From Alphaproteobacteria bacterium (GTDB lineage: Bacteria > Pseudomonadota > Alphaproteobacteria > Bin95), in assembly GCA_020638555.1 (NCBI GenBank), contig JACKII010000001.1:1116001-1180000 (forward strand): DNA of 64,000 bases, given 5' to 3'. The translations under genes were made by a program, and so were the position numbers. Below are positions 54,820-63,226 of the stretch, piece by piece (the stretch's first letter is position 1; every line of letters starts with the position of its first letter). Below the pieces are notes generated by a model. It worked only from the letters and a program-made list of their open reading frames with translations. It had not been told where the DNA came from and did no database searches.

Positions 54820-55301
54820 CGGGCGGTCTCTCCGCCCCTGCCGTCGATGTCGCGCCACATCCGCGGCCGGCCGCGCTGGGCGTCGAGCAGGGACCAGTCG
54901 CCCGGCTCCAGGGCATGGCCCTTGGGGAAGGGCGGACGCGGCTCGCGGCCGAGCGCGCGGGCGACGCGGTCGTCGCGGTAATAGCATTGCAACACCGCCC
55001 GCCCGAGCGCGACGGTGATGGGGCCTTGCCGGTCGAGCAGTCGCATGGCGAGGGCTTCCGCGCGCTCGGCCGGCAGATCGGCAAACCGTCCGCCCGCGGG
55101 CGCACTGAGGGCGGCCAGATCGGCCAGGGCGGCGCGCACGGCCTCACGGTCGCGACCGAGCGAGGCGAGGATGTCGGCAAAAATGGCGGCGTCGTCCGCG
55201 CCGGGCACGCCGTAGGCGTCCGACGCCGGCACCATAATGCCCGCCAGCCGGCGAAAATCGCGCTGTTCTTCGGGGGGAAGCCCGGAGTTTGGATCGTGCA
55301 T
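54816..55301 (-). CDS. Gluconate 2-dehydrogenase subunit 3-like small subunit of the GMC oxidoreductase
   Basis: A 161-residue soluble protein. Its N terminus MHDPNSGLPPEEQRDFRRLAGIMVPASDAYGVPGADD is typical of the small gamma subunit that stabilises membrane or periplasmic GMC dehydrogenases. Unlike the known exported types, no Tat signal precedes it: the upstream in-frame sequence overlaps the tRNA gene and has no RR motif. It overlaps the GMC gene by four bases, indicating a fixed stoichiometry. The start at 55301 is chosen by family similarity. Confidence 0.78.
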   Translation of the reverse strand: MHDPNSGLPPEEQRDFRRLAGIMVPASDAYGVPGADDAAIFADILASLGRDREAVRAALADLAALSAPAGGRFADLPAERAEALAMRLLDRQGPITVALGRAVLQCYYRDDRVARALGREPRPPFPKGHALEPGDWSLLDAQRGRPRMWRDIDGRGGETAR

Positions 55302-55489
55302 TCGGGGAGCCTCGACCGAAACGACAGGCGAAAATACTGAGCCGCGGGCGCGGGGTCGGTCAAGGCCGATGGCAACGCAAACAGGACCGCAATCGCGGCC
55401 GGCGCGGCCATTCCAAAGGAATTCGAGGGAAGTGGCACAGCGGCGGCAATCCACGCACCCGGCCGCGGCTGGCGGCGGGCGCGGAGGAT

Positions 55490-55564
55490 TGGTGATCCCA
55501 ACGGGACTCGAACCCGTGTCTTCAGCGTGAAAGGCTGATGTCCTAACCACTAGACGATGGGACC
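55490..55564 (-). tRNA. tRNA-Glu(UUC)
   Basis: On the minus strand the 75-nucleotide sequence starts GGTCCCATCG, has the anticodon loop CTTTCAC (anticodon UUC), a T-arm GGGTTCGAGTCCC and ends with encoded CCA. The acceptor stem pairs GGTCCCA with TGGGATC (one G-U). It is an intact glutamate tRNA. It lies just upstream of the acyl-CoA dehydrogenase gene on the other strand. Confidence 0.97.
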
Positions 55565-55705
55565 AGCGGCAGAGACGCGCCTTCTACAGGGCTCGAACGA
55601 GAAATGCAACCGCTTCTCCGCCCTTGCTTGACAGGGCGCGACCCTACGCCCATTCCTGCCGGCCGAGACCCGCCAAAAACCGCCTTGAGAAAGGGCTTTG
55701 TCGTC

Positions 55706-56872
55706 ATGACCCAGCCGCATTCCGCCATTTCCGCCGAGACCGAAGCCCAGATTCTCGACGCGCTCGACAAATTCCTGGAGCGCGACGTGCGCCAGCACGT
55801 GCTGCGCCTGGAGCATGCCGACGAATACCCGCACGCCATCGTCGAGGGCATGAAGGAGCTGGGCCTGTTCGGCGCGATCATTCCGGAGGAATATGGCGGC
55901 CTCGGCCTGCCGGCGACCACGTATGCCAAGATCGTCGAAAAGGTCTCGGCGGTGTGGATGTCGCTCTCCGGCATTTTCAACTCGCACCTGATCATGGCGT
56001 CCGCCGTGGTGCGCTTCGGCACCGAGGAGCAGAAGCGGCGCTGGCTGCCGAAATTCGCATCGGGCGAGATTCGCGGCGGCCTGGCCCTGACCGAGCCGAA
56101 CTGCGGCACAGACCTGCAGGCGATCCGTACCACCGCGCGCCGCGACGGCGACCATTATGTGGTGAACGGCACCAAGACCTGGATTTCCAACGGCATTCAC
56201 GGCACCTGCTTCGCCTTGCTGGTGAAAACCGACCCGACGGCGCAGCCGCGGCACAAGGGCACCAGCCTGTTCCTGGCCGAGAAGGGCGAGGGCTTCACCG
56301 TCAGCCGCAAGCTGGAAAAGCTGGGCTACAAGGGCATCGATTCGGCCGAACTGATCTTCGACAATTACCGCATTCCCACCGACCGGCTGATCGGCCTGGA
56401 AGAGGGCAGGGGCCTGCCGCACGCGCTGGGCGGCCTGGAACTGGGGCGGATCAACGTGGCGGCCCGCGGCGTTGGCGTGGCGCAGGCGGCGCTGGATCTG
56501 GCGGTCAAGTACAGCCAGCAGCGCGAGACCTTCGGCCAGCCGATCGCCAACCACCAGGCGATTGCGATCAAGCTGGCCGACATGGCCACCCGCCTGGAGG
56601 CCTCGCGCCATCTGGTGCGGGCGGCGGCCCAGGCCTATGACGCCGGCGAGCGCTGCGACATGGAGGCGGGCATGGCGAAGCTGTTCGCCACCGAGACCGC
56701 GCTCTTCAACGCGACCGAGAGCATGCGCATCCACGGCGGCTACGGCTATTCCAAGGAATTCGACGTGGAGCGGCTCTACCGCGACGCGCCCTTGCTCTGC
56801 ATCGGCGAGGGCACGAACGAGTTGCAACGCATCATCATCGCCCGCCAGTTGATCCAGCGAAACCCGGTCTGA
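55706..56872 (+). CDS. Acyl-CoA dehydrogenase
   Basis: A 388-residue canonical acyl-CoA dehydrogenase. It has LGLFGAIIPEEYGGLGLP, GGLALTEPNCGTDLQAI, TWISNGIHGTCFAL and the C-terminal RIHGGYGYSKEFDVERLYRDAPLLCIGEGTNELQRIII, where the GEGT glutamate is the catalytic base. The start at 55706 (MTQPHSA) fits the family; it is preceded by AGAAAGGG. It is monocistronic and followed by a repeat and the convergent hydantoinase genes. The chain-length preference is not evident. Confidence 0.93.
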   Translation: MTQPHSAISAETEAQILDALDKFLERDVRQHVLRLEHADEYPHAIVEGMKELGLFGAIIPEEYGGLGLPATTYAKIVEKVSAVWMSLSGIFNSHLIMASAVVRFGTEEQKRRWLPKFASGEIRGGLALTEPNCGTDLQAIRTTARRDGDHYVVNGTKTWISNGIHGTCFALLVKTDPTAQPRHKGTSLFLAEKGEGFTVSRKLEKLGYKGIDSAELIFDNYRIPTDRLIGLEEGRGLPHALGGLELGRINVAARGVGVAQAALDLAVKYSQQRETFGQPIANHQAIAIKLADMATRLEASRHLVRAAAQAYDAGERCDMEAGMAKLFATETALFNATESMRIHGGYGYSKEFDVERLYRDAPLLCIGEGTNELQRIIIARQLIQRNPV

Positions 56873-56921
56873 GGCGCGCGCGGCCAGACCGCAAGGCCTG
56901 CCGCGCGCAGACGGGTTTCGG

Positions 56922-56985
56922 TCAGAACTTGGCGCTGAGCCGCAGGTAGAACGAGCGGCCCGGTTCGTGAACACCGGCGCCATAG
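56922..56985 (-). pseudogene. Possible C-terminal remnant of a TonB-dependent receptor
   Basis: On the minus strand the reading frame ending at TGA (56924-56922) reads EPGRSFYLRLSAKF, the classic last beta strand of a TonB-dependent outer-membrane receptor with terminal phenylalanine. The preceding codons read NTYGAGVH and overlap the repeat core at 56968-56992. Upstream of that the frame enters repeat sequence and no barrel can be found. It looks like a tail left after deletion, but a 14-residue match could still be chance. Confidence 0.4.
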
Positions 56986-57071
56986 GTGTTCGCGAGCGCG
57001 CGACCGATCCCGGATCGGCGCTCCGCACCGTCTGGAAACATCCCGGCGCTCCGCACCGTCCGGAAACATCC
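56968..57071. repeat. Intergenic repeat: 25-base core plus two tandem X-module halves
   Basis: A core with one changed base (tgaacac, 11 bases, gtgttcg) lies at 56968-56992. An X module in reverse orientation follows (about 57008-57035). A 27-base segment, ggcgctccgcaccgtc then t/c ggaaacatcc, is tandemly repeated at 57017-57043 and 57045-57071 (28-base period). The gap 56873-57187 otherwise holds only the possible receptor tail. Confidence 0.75.
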
Positions 57072-57187
57072 TCAAGCGACGCTACGTGATACCCAAGTGT
57101 ATCGTCCTCCCGGACCGGACACAATGGCAAAGATGTCCGGTCGAAACCCCCTGATGCCGGCCGCCGGCGGGGATGCTTGCGTGAGGT

Positions 57188-58840
57188 CTATTCCGCGGCG
57201 GCCCGTTGGGTGCCGGGCGTGGCCAGGCCGTTGGCGAGGTCGTCCTCCCGCGCCTGCGGCTGGCGCTTGGCGGGCAGGCCGTAGCCGCCGCCGCCACCGG
57301 GGGCGATTTCGATCTCGTCGCCGGCGCGGAAGGTCAGGCTGGCCTTGGGCGGCAGCACGCGCGCCTCGCCGTCGCGATAGAGCACCGTCCGGCCGGCCTG
57401 GCCGCTGCCGCCGCCGAACAGGCCTGCGGGAGCGAGCCGGTGGCGGTCGGAATAGGTTTGCAGCTTGGCGCCGTCCTTCAGGATGCGGTAGCGCCGGCGG
57501 AAGCCGGCGCCGCCGCGATGCTCGCCGTCGCCGAAACTGTCCGGCGCCAGCGCATAGTCGACGACGCGGAAGAAATCGTAGTCGGCGTCCAGCGCCTCCA
57601 CCGGCGTGTTCGAGCAGTTGGAGAGCGGCGAATCCACCGCGTCGCAGCCGTCCGAGCCCTTGCCGCCGCCATAGCCGCCGCCGAAGATTTCCAGATAGAC
57701 GCTATAGCCGGCCTCGCCCAGATGGCTGAGGCAGAAGCTGGTGGTGGCATCGAAGCCGGGCGCGATCACCAGGTCGGGCACGGCTTTCGACAGCGCGTCC
57801 ATGACGGCGTTGTAGGCGCGATAGGCCGGCAGCAGCCGCGCGCGCACCGGCGCCGGCGGGCGCGGGTTCAGGATGCTGCCGAACGGCGCTGTGACAGTGA
57901 TCGGCCGCTTCACGCCCTCGTTGAACGGGATGTCCGGTGCCGTCAGCACCGATTTCACGCAGGACAGCGCCGTCGCCAGGGTCGAGGCGAACGGGCAGTT
58001 GATGTTGGTCGCCACCTGCGGATCGGTGCCGTCGAAGTCGACGGTCAGGGAGTCGCCGGCAATGGTGACGGTGCAGCGGATCCAGACCGGCTCCTGGCCG
58101 ACGCCGTCGTCGTCCATGGCCGCCTGACCGTGATAGACGCCGTCCGGTGCGGCGGCGATGCCGGCGCGGACCCGGCGCTCGGCATAGTCGAGCAGTTCGC
58201 CCATGGCCGCTTCGACCTTGGCCGCGCCGTATTTGGCGGCGAGTTGTTGCAGGCGGTTCTCGGCGATGGCGTTGGCGGCGAACTGGGCGTTCATGTCGCC
58301 CATGGTCAGGTCCGGCACGCGCACGTTCAGGCGCATGAGCGCTTCCAGACGGCCGCTGTTCCAGTCCTCGGCCCAGTTCCACTTCGAGGGCGGCAGGCGC
58401 AGGCCCTCGGCATAGACGTCCGGCGCTTCCATGTTCAGGCCGGGCGCGCCGCCGCCCAGGTCGAGATGGTGGGCGACGCTGGCGGCGAAGGCGATGACGC
58501 GGCCGTCGTGGAACACCGGCGTGAAGATGAAAATGTCCTGGAGGTGCTGGCCGCCCTGGAACGGATCGTTGTTGATCAGGAAGTCGCCGGGCTTCAGCGT
58601 CTCCGGCGGGTGGGCTTCCAGGCAGGGTTTGCAGGTGGCGGAGATGCCGCCCAGCTGCATCGGGATCAGGTCCGCCTGGGCGATGACATTGCCCCGGGCG
58701 TCGAGAATGGCGGCGGAGCCGTCCCGCGCCTCGCGCAGGATCGGCGTGTAGGCGGAACGGATCAGCTTGGCGCCGGCCTCGTCGGCCGCGGCCTGGAGCG
58801 CCTGGGAGATGACGGCATAGTCGATGGGGTCGAGGGCCAT
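57188..58840 (-). CDS. hyuB: Hydantoinase B/oxoprolinase-type subunit (HyuB)
   Basis: A 550-residue HyuB-family protein. It shows REARDGSAAILDARGNVIAQA, NNDPFQGGQHLQDIF, HHLDLGGGAPG, the TNINCPFAS segment and the C-terminal GGGYGGGKGSDGCDAVDSPLSNCSNTPVEALD. With HyuA it forms ATP-dependent enzymes such as N-methylhydantoinase, 5-oxoprolinase or acetone/acetophenone carboxylase. The start codon lies 5 bases after the hyuA stop, so they are one operon. Which reaction is catalysed cannot be told from the sequence. Confidence 0.92.
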   Translation of the reverse strand: MALDPIDYAVISQALQAAADEAGAKLIRSAYTPILREARDGSAAILDARGNVIAQADLIPMQLGGISATCKPCLEAHPPETLKPGDFLINNDPFQGGQHLQDIFIFTPVFHDGRVIAFAASVAHHLDLGGGAPGLNMEAPDVYAEGLRLPPSKWNWAEDWNSGRLEALMRLNVRVPDLTMGDMNAQFAANAIAENRLQQLAAKYGAAKVEAAMGELLDYAERRVRAGIAAAPDGVYHGQAAMDDDGVGQEPVWIRCTVTIAGDSLTVDFDGTDPQVATNINCPFASTLATALSCVKSVLTAPDIPFNEGVKRPITVTAPFGSILNPRPPAPVRARLLPAYRAYNAVMDALSKAVPDLVIAPGFDATTSFCLSHLGEAGYSVYLEIFGGGYGGGKGSDGCDAVDSPLSNCSNTPVEALDADYDFFRVVDYALAPDSFGDGEHRGGAGFRRRYRILKDGAKLQTYSDRHRLAPAGLFGGGSGQAGRTVLYRDGEARVLPPKASLTFRAGDEIEIAPGGGGGYGLPAKRQPQAREDDLANGLATPGTQRAAAE

Positions 58841-58845
58841 GGGTC

Positions 58846-60864
58846 TCAGCGCTCCCGCGAGAGGATCAGATTGTCGTGGGCGTCCAGTTCGGCCTGCCAG
58901 CCGACGGGCACATAGGTGGTCGAGGTCGGGCCGGCCAGGATGGTCGGGCCGGCGAGCCGCACGCCGGGCGCGACCGCGGCGATGTCCTGCAACGAGCCCT
59001 CGTGCCAGTCGCCGTCGTCGAACAGGCGGGCGGCGATGGCGGCGCGCGCCTCGTCGCGGGCGATGGCCAGGGAGGGCAGATCGCCGGCGGGCAGGGTGGC
59101 GGCAACGCGCAGCGCCACCACCTCCACCGCCCGGCGCGGGTCGGCGGGCTGGAAATACACCTGGCGATGGGCGCGGTCGAAGCCCTCCCGCAGTTCCGCC
59201 TCGCTCAGCCCCTGGGCGGCGGTGGCGGGCAGGGGCACCGGCAGTTCGAACGCCTGGCCGACACAGCGCATGTCGGCGGAATAGGCGAAAGTCGGCTCGC
59301 CCTCCAGCCCCAGGGTGCGGAATTCGTCGGCCAGGCCCCGGGCAAGGCCGGCCAGCACCGCCGGTGCGTCGGCGGCGGCCCGGGCCGCATCCATCTTGCG
59401 GGTCAGCGAATCGTGCTTGGTGAAGTCGCTCGCCAGCAGGCCATAGGCGGAGAGGACGCCGGGATTGGGTGGCACCACCAGCCGCCCGACGCCCAGTTCC
59501 TGGGCGATCTTGGCGGCGTGCAGCGGGCCGCCGCCGCCGAAGGGCACCAGCACATAGTCGCGCGGGTCGCGGCCGCGCTCGGTCGAGACCAGCTGGATCG
59601 CGCGCACCACCGCGTTGTTGGCGAGCCGGATGGCGGCGTCGGCGGCCTGTTCGATGGTCATGGCGAAATGGTCGGCGACCGGCTGGAAGGCGGTGCGGGC
59701 CGCGGCGACGTCGATGGCCATCTTGCCGCCGAGAAAGCCCTCCGGCCGCACCGCGCCGACGATGACCTGGGCGTCGGTGATGGTTGGTCGCCGGCCGCCC
59801 TTGCCATAGCAGGCCGGGCCGGGGTCGGCGCCGGCGCTCTCCGGGCCGACGCGCAGCAGGCCGCCATCGTCGACCCAGACGATGGAGCCGCCGCCGGAGC
59901 CGACCGAGACGATGTCGAGCACCGGCGTGCGGATCGGCAGGCCGTCGATCTCGGTTTCCGGCGTGGTGGCGGGCTGGCCCTCGTCCACCAGGCAGACATC
60001 GGTCGAGGTGCCGCCCATGTCGAAGGTGATGAGGTTGCGATAGCCGGAGCGCTCCGCCTGCCGCACCGCGCCGACCACGCCGGCGGCGGGGCCGCTGAAG
60101 AGCGCGGTGATGGCGTTGCGGCGCATGCCGGCCGCCGGCAGCCGGCCGCCATTCGACTGCATGACGGTGAAGCGCCCGCCGAACCGCCCCTCGGCCAGCC
60201 GGTCCTCGATGCGCGACAGATAGCGGTCGATCACCGGCTGCACGAAGGCGGCGAGCGTGGTGGTCGACGCGCGCTCGAACTCCCGGAACTCGCGGATCAC
60301 GTCGGCGGACCCGGTGATGAACACGTCCGGCAGGGCGGCGTGGATCAGCTCGATGACGCGGCGTTCGTGCGCGTCGTTGGCATAGGCGTTGAGCAGGCAG
60401 ATGGCGACCGCGTCATAGCGGCCCTGTTGCAGGGCGGGCAGCAGCCGGCCGGTGACGGCCGCTTCGTCCAGCGGCGTTTCGACCGCGCCGTCGGCCAGCA
60501 CGCGCTCGGCCACCTCGAAACAGTCGGCGCGGCGCACCACCGGGGCCGGTTTCCGATAGTGCAGGTCGTAGATGTTGCGGCGGTCGTGGCGTTGCAGGAA
60601 CAGAATGTCCCGGAAACCCGCCGTGGTGACGAAGGCAACGCGGGCGCCCTTGCGCTCCAGCACCGCGTTGGTCGCGACCGTCGAGCCGTGGCCGAGATCG
60701 GCCATGTCCGCCGGGGAGAGGCCGGCGGCCTGGATGGCGTCGAAGGCGCCGATATCGGGGCTGGCGGGGGTGGAGGGGACCTTGGCCACCTGGACGCCGC
60801 CGTCCCGAAACGCCACCAGATCCGTAAACGTACCGCCGATTTCGACGCCGACTCGCAAGGCCAT
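58846..60864 (-). CDS. hyuA: Hydantoinase A/oxoprolinase-type subunit (HyuA)
   Basis: A 672-residue HyuA, an actin/ASKHA-fold ATPase. The phosphate loop VEIGGTFTDLVAF is at the N terminus, GHGSTVATNAVLERKGA follows, and the second nucleotide motif ITFDMGGTSTDVCLVD with SVGSGGGSIVWVD lies in the middle. It phosphorylates the substrate so that HyuB can hydrolyse or carboxylate it. Start 60864 (MALRVGVEIGG) has no strong Shine-Dalgarno but fits the family. It is the first gene of the operon and divergent from an acyl-CoA dehydrogenase gene. Confidence 0.93.
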   Translation of the reverse strand: MALRVGVEIGGTFTDLVAFRDGGVQVAKVPSTPASPDIGAFDAIQAAGLSPADMADLGHGSTVATNAVLERKGARVAFVTTAGFRDILFLQRHDRRNIYDLHYRKPAPVVRRADCFEVAERVLADGAVETPLDEAAVTGRLLPALQQGRYDAVAICLLNAYANDAHERRVIELIHAALPDVFITGSADVIREFREFERASTTTLAAFVQPVIDRYLSRIEDRLAEGRFGGRFTVMQSNGGRLPAAGMRRNAITALFSGPAAGVVGAVRQAERSGYRNLITFDMGGTSTDVCLVDEGQPATTPETEIDGLPIRTPVLDIVSVGSGGGSIVWVDDGGLLRVGPESAGADPGPACYGKGGRRPTITDAQVIVGAVRPEGFLGGKMAIDVAAARTAFQPVADHFAMTIEQAADAAIRLANNAVVRAIQLVSTERGRDPRDYVLVPFGGGGPLHAAKIAQELGVGRLVVPPNPGVLSAYGLLASDFTKHDSLTRKMDAARAAADAPAVLAGLARGLADEFRTLGLEGEPTFAYSADMRCVGQAFELPVPLPATAAQGLSEAELREGFDRAHRQVYFQPADPRRAVEVVALRVAATLPAGDLPSLAIARDEARAAIAARLFDDGDWHEGSLQDIAAVAPGVRLAGPTILAGPTSTTYVPVGWQAELDAHDNLILSRER

Positions 60865-61006
60865 CGGGCCAGGGCTCCTATTGTGCAGGGAAATCCGGCG
60901 GCGAGCATAGCGGCCCATTTCCGCTTGGGCCAGCCGGGGAAACTGGCGTAAGCTTTGCGGCAATCTCAGCGCCGAAAAGGCGCGGCTTGCAGAAGGAACA
61001 TGCCCC

Positions 61007-62203
61007 ATGCCGTTCGGTCCCGCCGAAGAAGCCTTCCGCCAGGAAGTGCGCGCCTTCATCCAGGAAAGCCTGCCCCAGGATATCGCCCAGAAGCATCTGG
61101 CCGGCATGGAGATGCAGAAAGAGGATTATATGCGCTGGCATAAAATCCTCTATGCCAAGGGCTGGGTGGCGCCCAACTGGCCGAAGGAATATGGCGGCTG
61201 CGAGTGGGATGCGGTGCAGCGCTATATCTTCGATGAGGAAGCGGGCCTGGCCGGTGCGCCGCGGCTATCCGGCTTTGGCCTGAACATGGCCGGGCCGGTG
61301 ATCATGGCCTTCGGCACGCCGGAGCAGAAGAAAGAGCACCTGCCGAAAATCCTCTCCGGCGAGCGGGTGTTCTGCCAGGGCTATTCCGAGCCGGGCTCGG
61401 GCTCGGACCTGGCGTCGCTGAAAACCCGGGCGGTGCGCGACGGCGACCACTACGTCATCAACGGCCAGAAAATCTGGACCTCGCTCGCCCACCACGCCGA
61501 TTGGATTTTCTGCCTGGTGCGCACCTCGGTCGAGGCGAAGAAGCAGGACGGCATCAGCTTCCTGGTCTTCGACATGAAGACGCCGGGCGTCGAAATCCGG
61601 CCGATTATCACCATGAACGGCCTGCACCACACCAACGAGACCTTCTACACCGACGTGCGCGTGCCGGTCGACGGCTCGCTGGTGGGCGAGGAAGGCCGCG
61701 GCTGGACCATCGCCAAATTCCTGCTGGGGCACGAGCGCATGGGCGGCGGCTCCTGTGCCGAGGTCAAGGTGGCGTTGCAGCGGGTCAAGGAAATCGCGGA
61801 GCAGGAGCGCGACGGCGACGGCACCCGCCTGATCGACGAGCCGGATTTCCGGCGCAAGCTGATGGATGCGGAAGCCCAGTTGATGAGCGTCGAGCAATAC
61901 GTGCTGCGCACGCTCTCGGCCTATCGCTCGAACAAGGAAATCGGCGCGGCGGCGAACATGATCAAGGTGCGTCGCTCGGAGGTGCAGCAACTGGTGACCG
62001 AGATCGGCACCGAGGCCGGCGCCTATTATTGCCAGCCCTACAGCCTGGAAGCCCTGCGCTTCGGCTGGAACGAGGAGCCGGTGGGCGCGGAGTATTTCAA
62101 CGGCCTGACGCCGAACTACGCCTTCCTGCGCGCGGCCTCGATCTATTCCGGCTCGAACGAGATCCAGCGCAACATTGTCAGCAAGGGCATGCTGCGGCTC
62201 TGA
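61007..62203 (+). CDS. Acyl-CoA dehydrogenase
   Basis: A 398-residue acyl-CoA dehydrogenase. Motifs are GWVAPNWPKEYGGCEW, CQGYSEPGSGSDLASLKTRA, KIWTSLAHHADW, LGHERMGGGSCAEV and the terminal SIYSGSNEIQRNIVSKGML. The HER segment and SGSNEIQ resemble the first gene of the pair at 26368, so the two belong to the same subgroup. It starts 142 bases from the divergent hyuA and may be regulated with it. Substrate unknown. Confidence 0.93.
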   Translation: MPFGPAEEAFRQEVRAFIQESLPQDIAQKHLAGMEMQKEDYMRWHKILYAKGWVAPNWPKEYGGCEWDAVQRYIFDEEAGLAGAPRLSGFGLNMAGPVIMAFGTPEQKKEHLPKILSGERVFCQGYSEPGSGSDLASLKTRAVRDGDHYVINGQKIWTSLAHHADWIFCLVRTSVEAKKQDGISFLVFDMKTPGVEIRPIITMNGLHHTNETFYTDVRVPVDGSLVGEEGRGWTIAKFLLGHERMGGGSCAEVKVALQRVKEIAEQERDGDGTRLIDEPDFRRKLMDAEAQLMSVEQYVLRTLSAYRSNKEIGAAANMIKVRRSEVQQLVTEIGTEAGAYYCQPYSLEALRFGWNEEPVGAEYFNGLTPNYAFLRAASIYSGSNEIQRNIVSKGMLRL

Positions 62204-62270
62204 ACGGGGCGCGTGGTTGCCGTGCGAGAGGTCGCCATCCGGCGGCCTCTTTCGCGTTGGGGCGCCGCCG

Positions 62271-62684
62271 TCAGAGACGCCGGATCAGCGCCATCGCCAG
62301 CAGGTTGGGCCCGGCGAACAGGGCGGTCACCAGCAGGAAGCCGCCAAAGGTGTCGGGCGGCCAGGCCAGGGTCAGGATGAAGGCCAGCGCCATGGTCGCG
62401 ACGCCGGAGAGCGGCGCCAGCAGGCCGGCGATCCAACCGGGCATGCGCAGGCGTCGGGCCAGGCGAATGGCGTTGACGGCGCCCACGATCATCCAGGCGA
62501 GCGCGATCAGCATCAGCAGCGTGAGCGAGGTCTCGCTGCCGTCGCCGCCGTCCGGTCCGACGCCCTGGCTGCGCAAATACGCATGCACCGGCCACAGCGC
62601 CGCGACCAACAGCCAGACCACGGCGTAGAGCCATCGACCCTGTCCGTGGCCGACCCAGAATGCGGTGAGACGGTTGAGCGACAT
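62271..62684 (-). CDS. Small hypothetical membrane protein
   Basis: A 137-residue protein with four hydrophobic segments (about residues 21-36, 52-74, 80-100, 107-130). The N terminus MSLNRLTAFWVGHGQGRWLYAVVWLL is amphipathic before the first segment. It has no recognisable domain; a resemblance to small DUF805-type proteins is possible but weak. ATG 62684 is preferred over an upstream TTG (62699). It ends 67 bases from the convergent dehydrogenase gene and begins downstream of bamE on the same strand (37-base gap). Confidence 0.7.
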   Translation of the reverse strand: MSLNRLTAFWVGHGQGRWLYAVVWLLVAALWPVHAYLRSQGVGPDGGDGSETSLTLLMLIALAWMIVGAVNAIRLARRLRMPGWIAGLLAPLSGVATMALAFILTLAWPPDTFGGFLLVTALFAGPNLLAMALIRRL

Positions 62685-62721
62685 GGGGCGTGAGCGCAAC
62701 GAGGATCGCCGGAAGGCGTCG

Positions 62722-63183
62722 TCAGTTGCCGGAGGAATTGAACCGACCGATATTGCCGATCAACTGCTCCAGCAGGGTCAGCTTGTGGCCTTCGGTCGGC
62801 GTTTCCCGGTCGACCAGCGTCACTTCCGAGCCGTCTTCCTTCGACAGCGTGGCCACGCTCTTCAGCACGCGGTTCTGATCGAAATGCAGGATCAGGACCT
62901 TGCGGTCCACCACCTCGGGCTGGAAAAACGCCACGCCTTGTTGAACCTCGGAAATGTAATACCACGTGCCGGGGTCGAAGGCCGACTGCGTCGACGGCGT
63001 GCCCAGGAGCTCGATCACGCGCGTATCGCTGACATTGGGGCGTTGCAGTTCGGCGACCACGCCTTGCGGCAACTGGTGGCCGTGATGGGATTCCTTGACC
63101 GTGCAGGCGCCGACGGCGGCAAGCGCCACCAGGGCGATCAACCATCGTGCGCACGTGTCACGCAGCGGGAAGCGGTGTTGCAT
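62722..63183 (-). CDS. bamE: Outer membrane protein assembly factor BamE (SmpA/OmlA) lipoprotein
   Basis: A 153-residue lipoprotein of the BAM complex that inserts beta-barrel proteins. The lipobox AVGAC (cysteine near residue 27) ends the signal peptide. The mature part shows IELLGTPSTQSAFDPGTWYYISE and VLILHFDQNRVLKSVA, the BamE fold, with a longer alphaproteobacterial C terminus (RETPTEGHKLTLLEQLIGNIGRF). Start 63183 (MQHRFPL) is preferred. It is divergent from the cytochrome bc1 chaperone, 43 bases away, the arrangement expected in alphaproteobacteria. Confidence 0.95.
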   Translation of the reverse strand: MQHRFPLRDTCARWLIALVALAAVGACTVKESHHGHQLPQGVVAELQRPNVSDTRVIELLGTPSTQSAFDPGTWYYISEVQQGVAFFQPEVVDRKVLILHFDQNRVLKSVATLSKEDGSEVTLVDRETPTEGHKLTLLEQLIGNIGRFNSSGN

Positions 63184-63226
63184 CCTAAATTCCTGGGCCA
63201 ACCTTCAACGGGAAGTGACGGATAAC

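Noticed and set aside
52709..55501. A 930-residue minus-strand frame
   Set aside because: It overlaps the well-supported GMC oxidoreductase, its subunit and the tRNA region in another frame, and shows only low-complexity proline/arginine sequence.
54816..55550. A longer start for the GMC small subunit
   Set aside because: The upstream part covers the tRNA-Glu gene on the same strand and has no signal peptide; 55301 fits the family.
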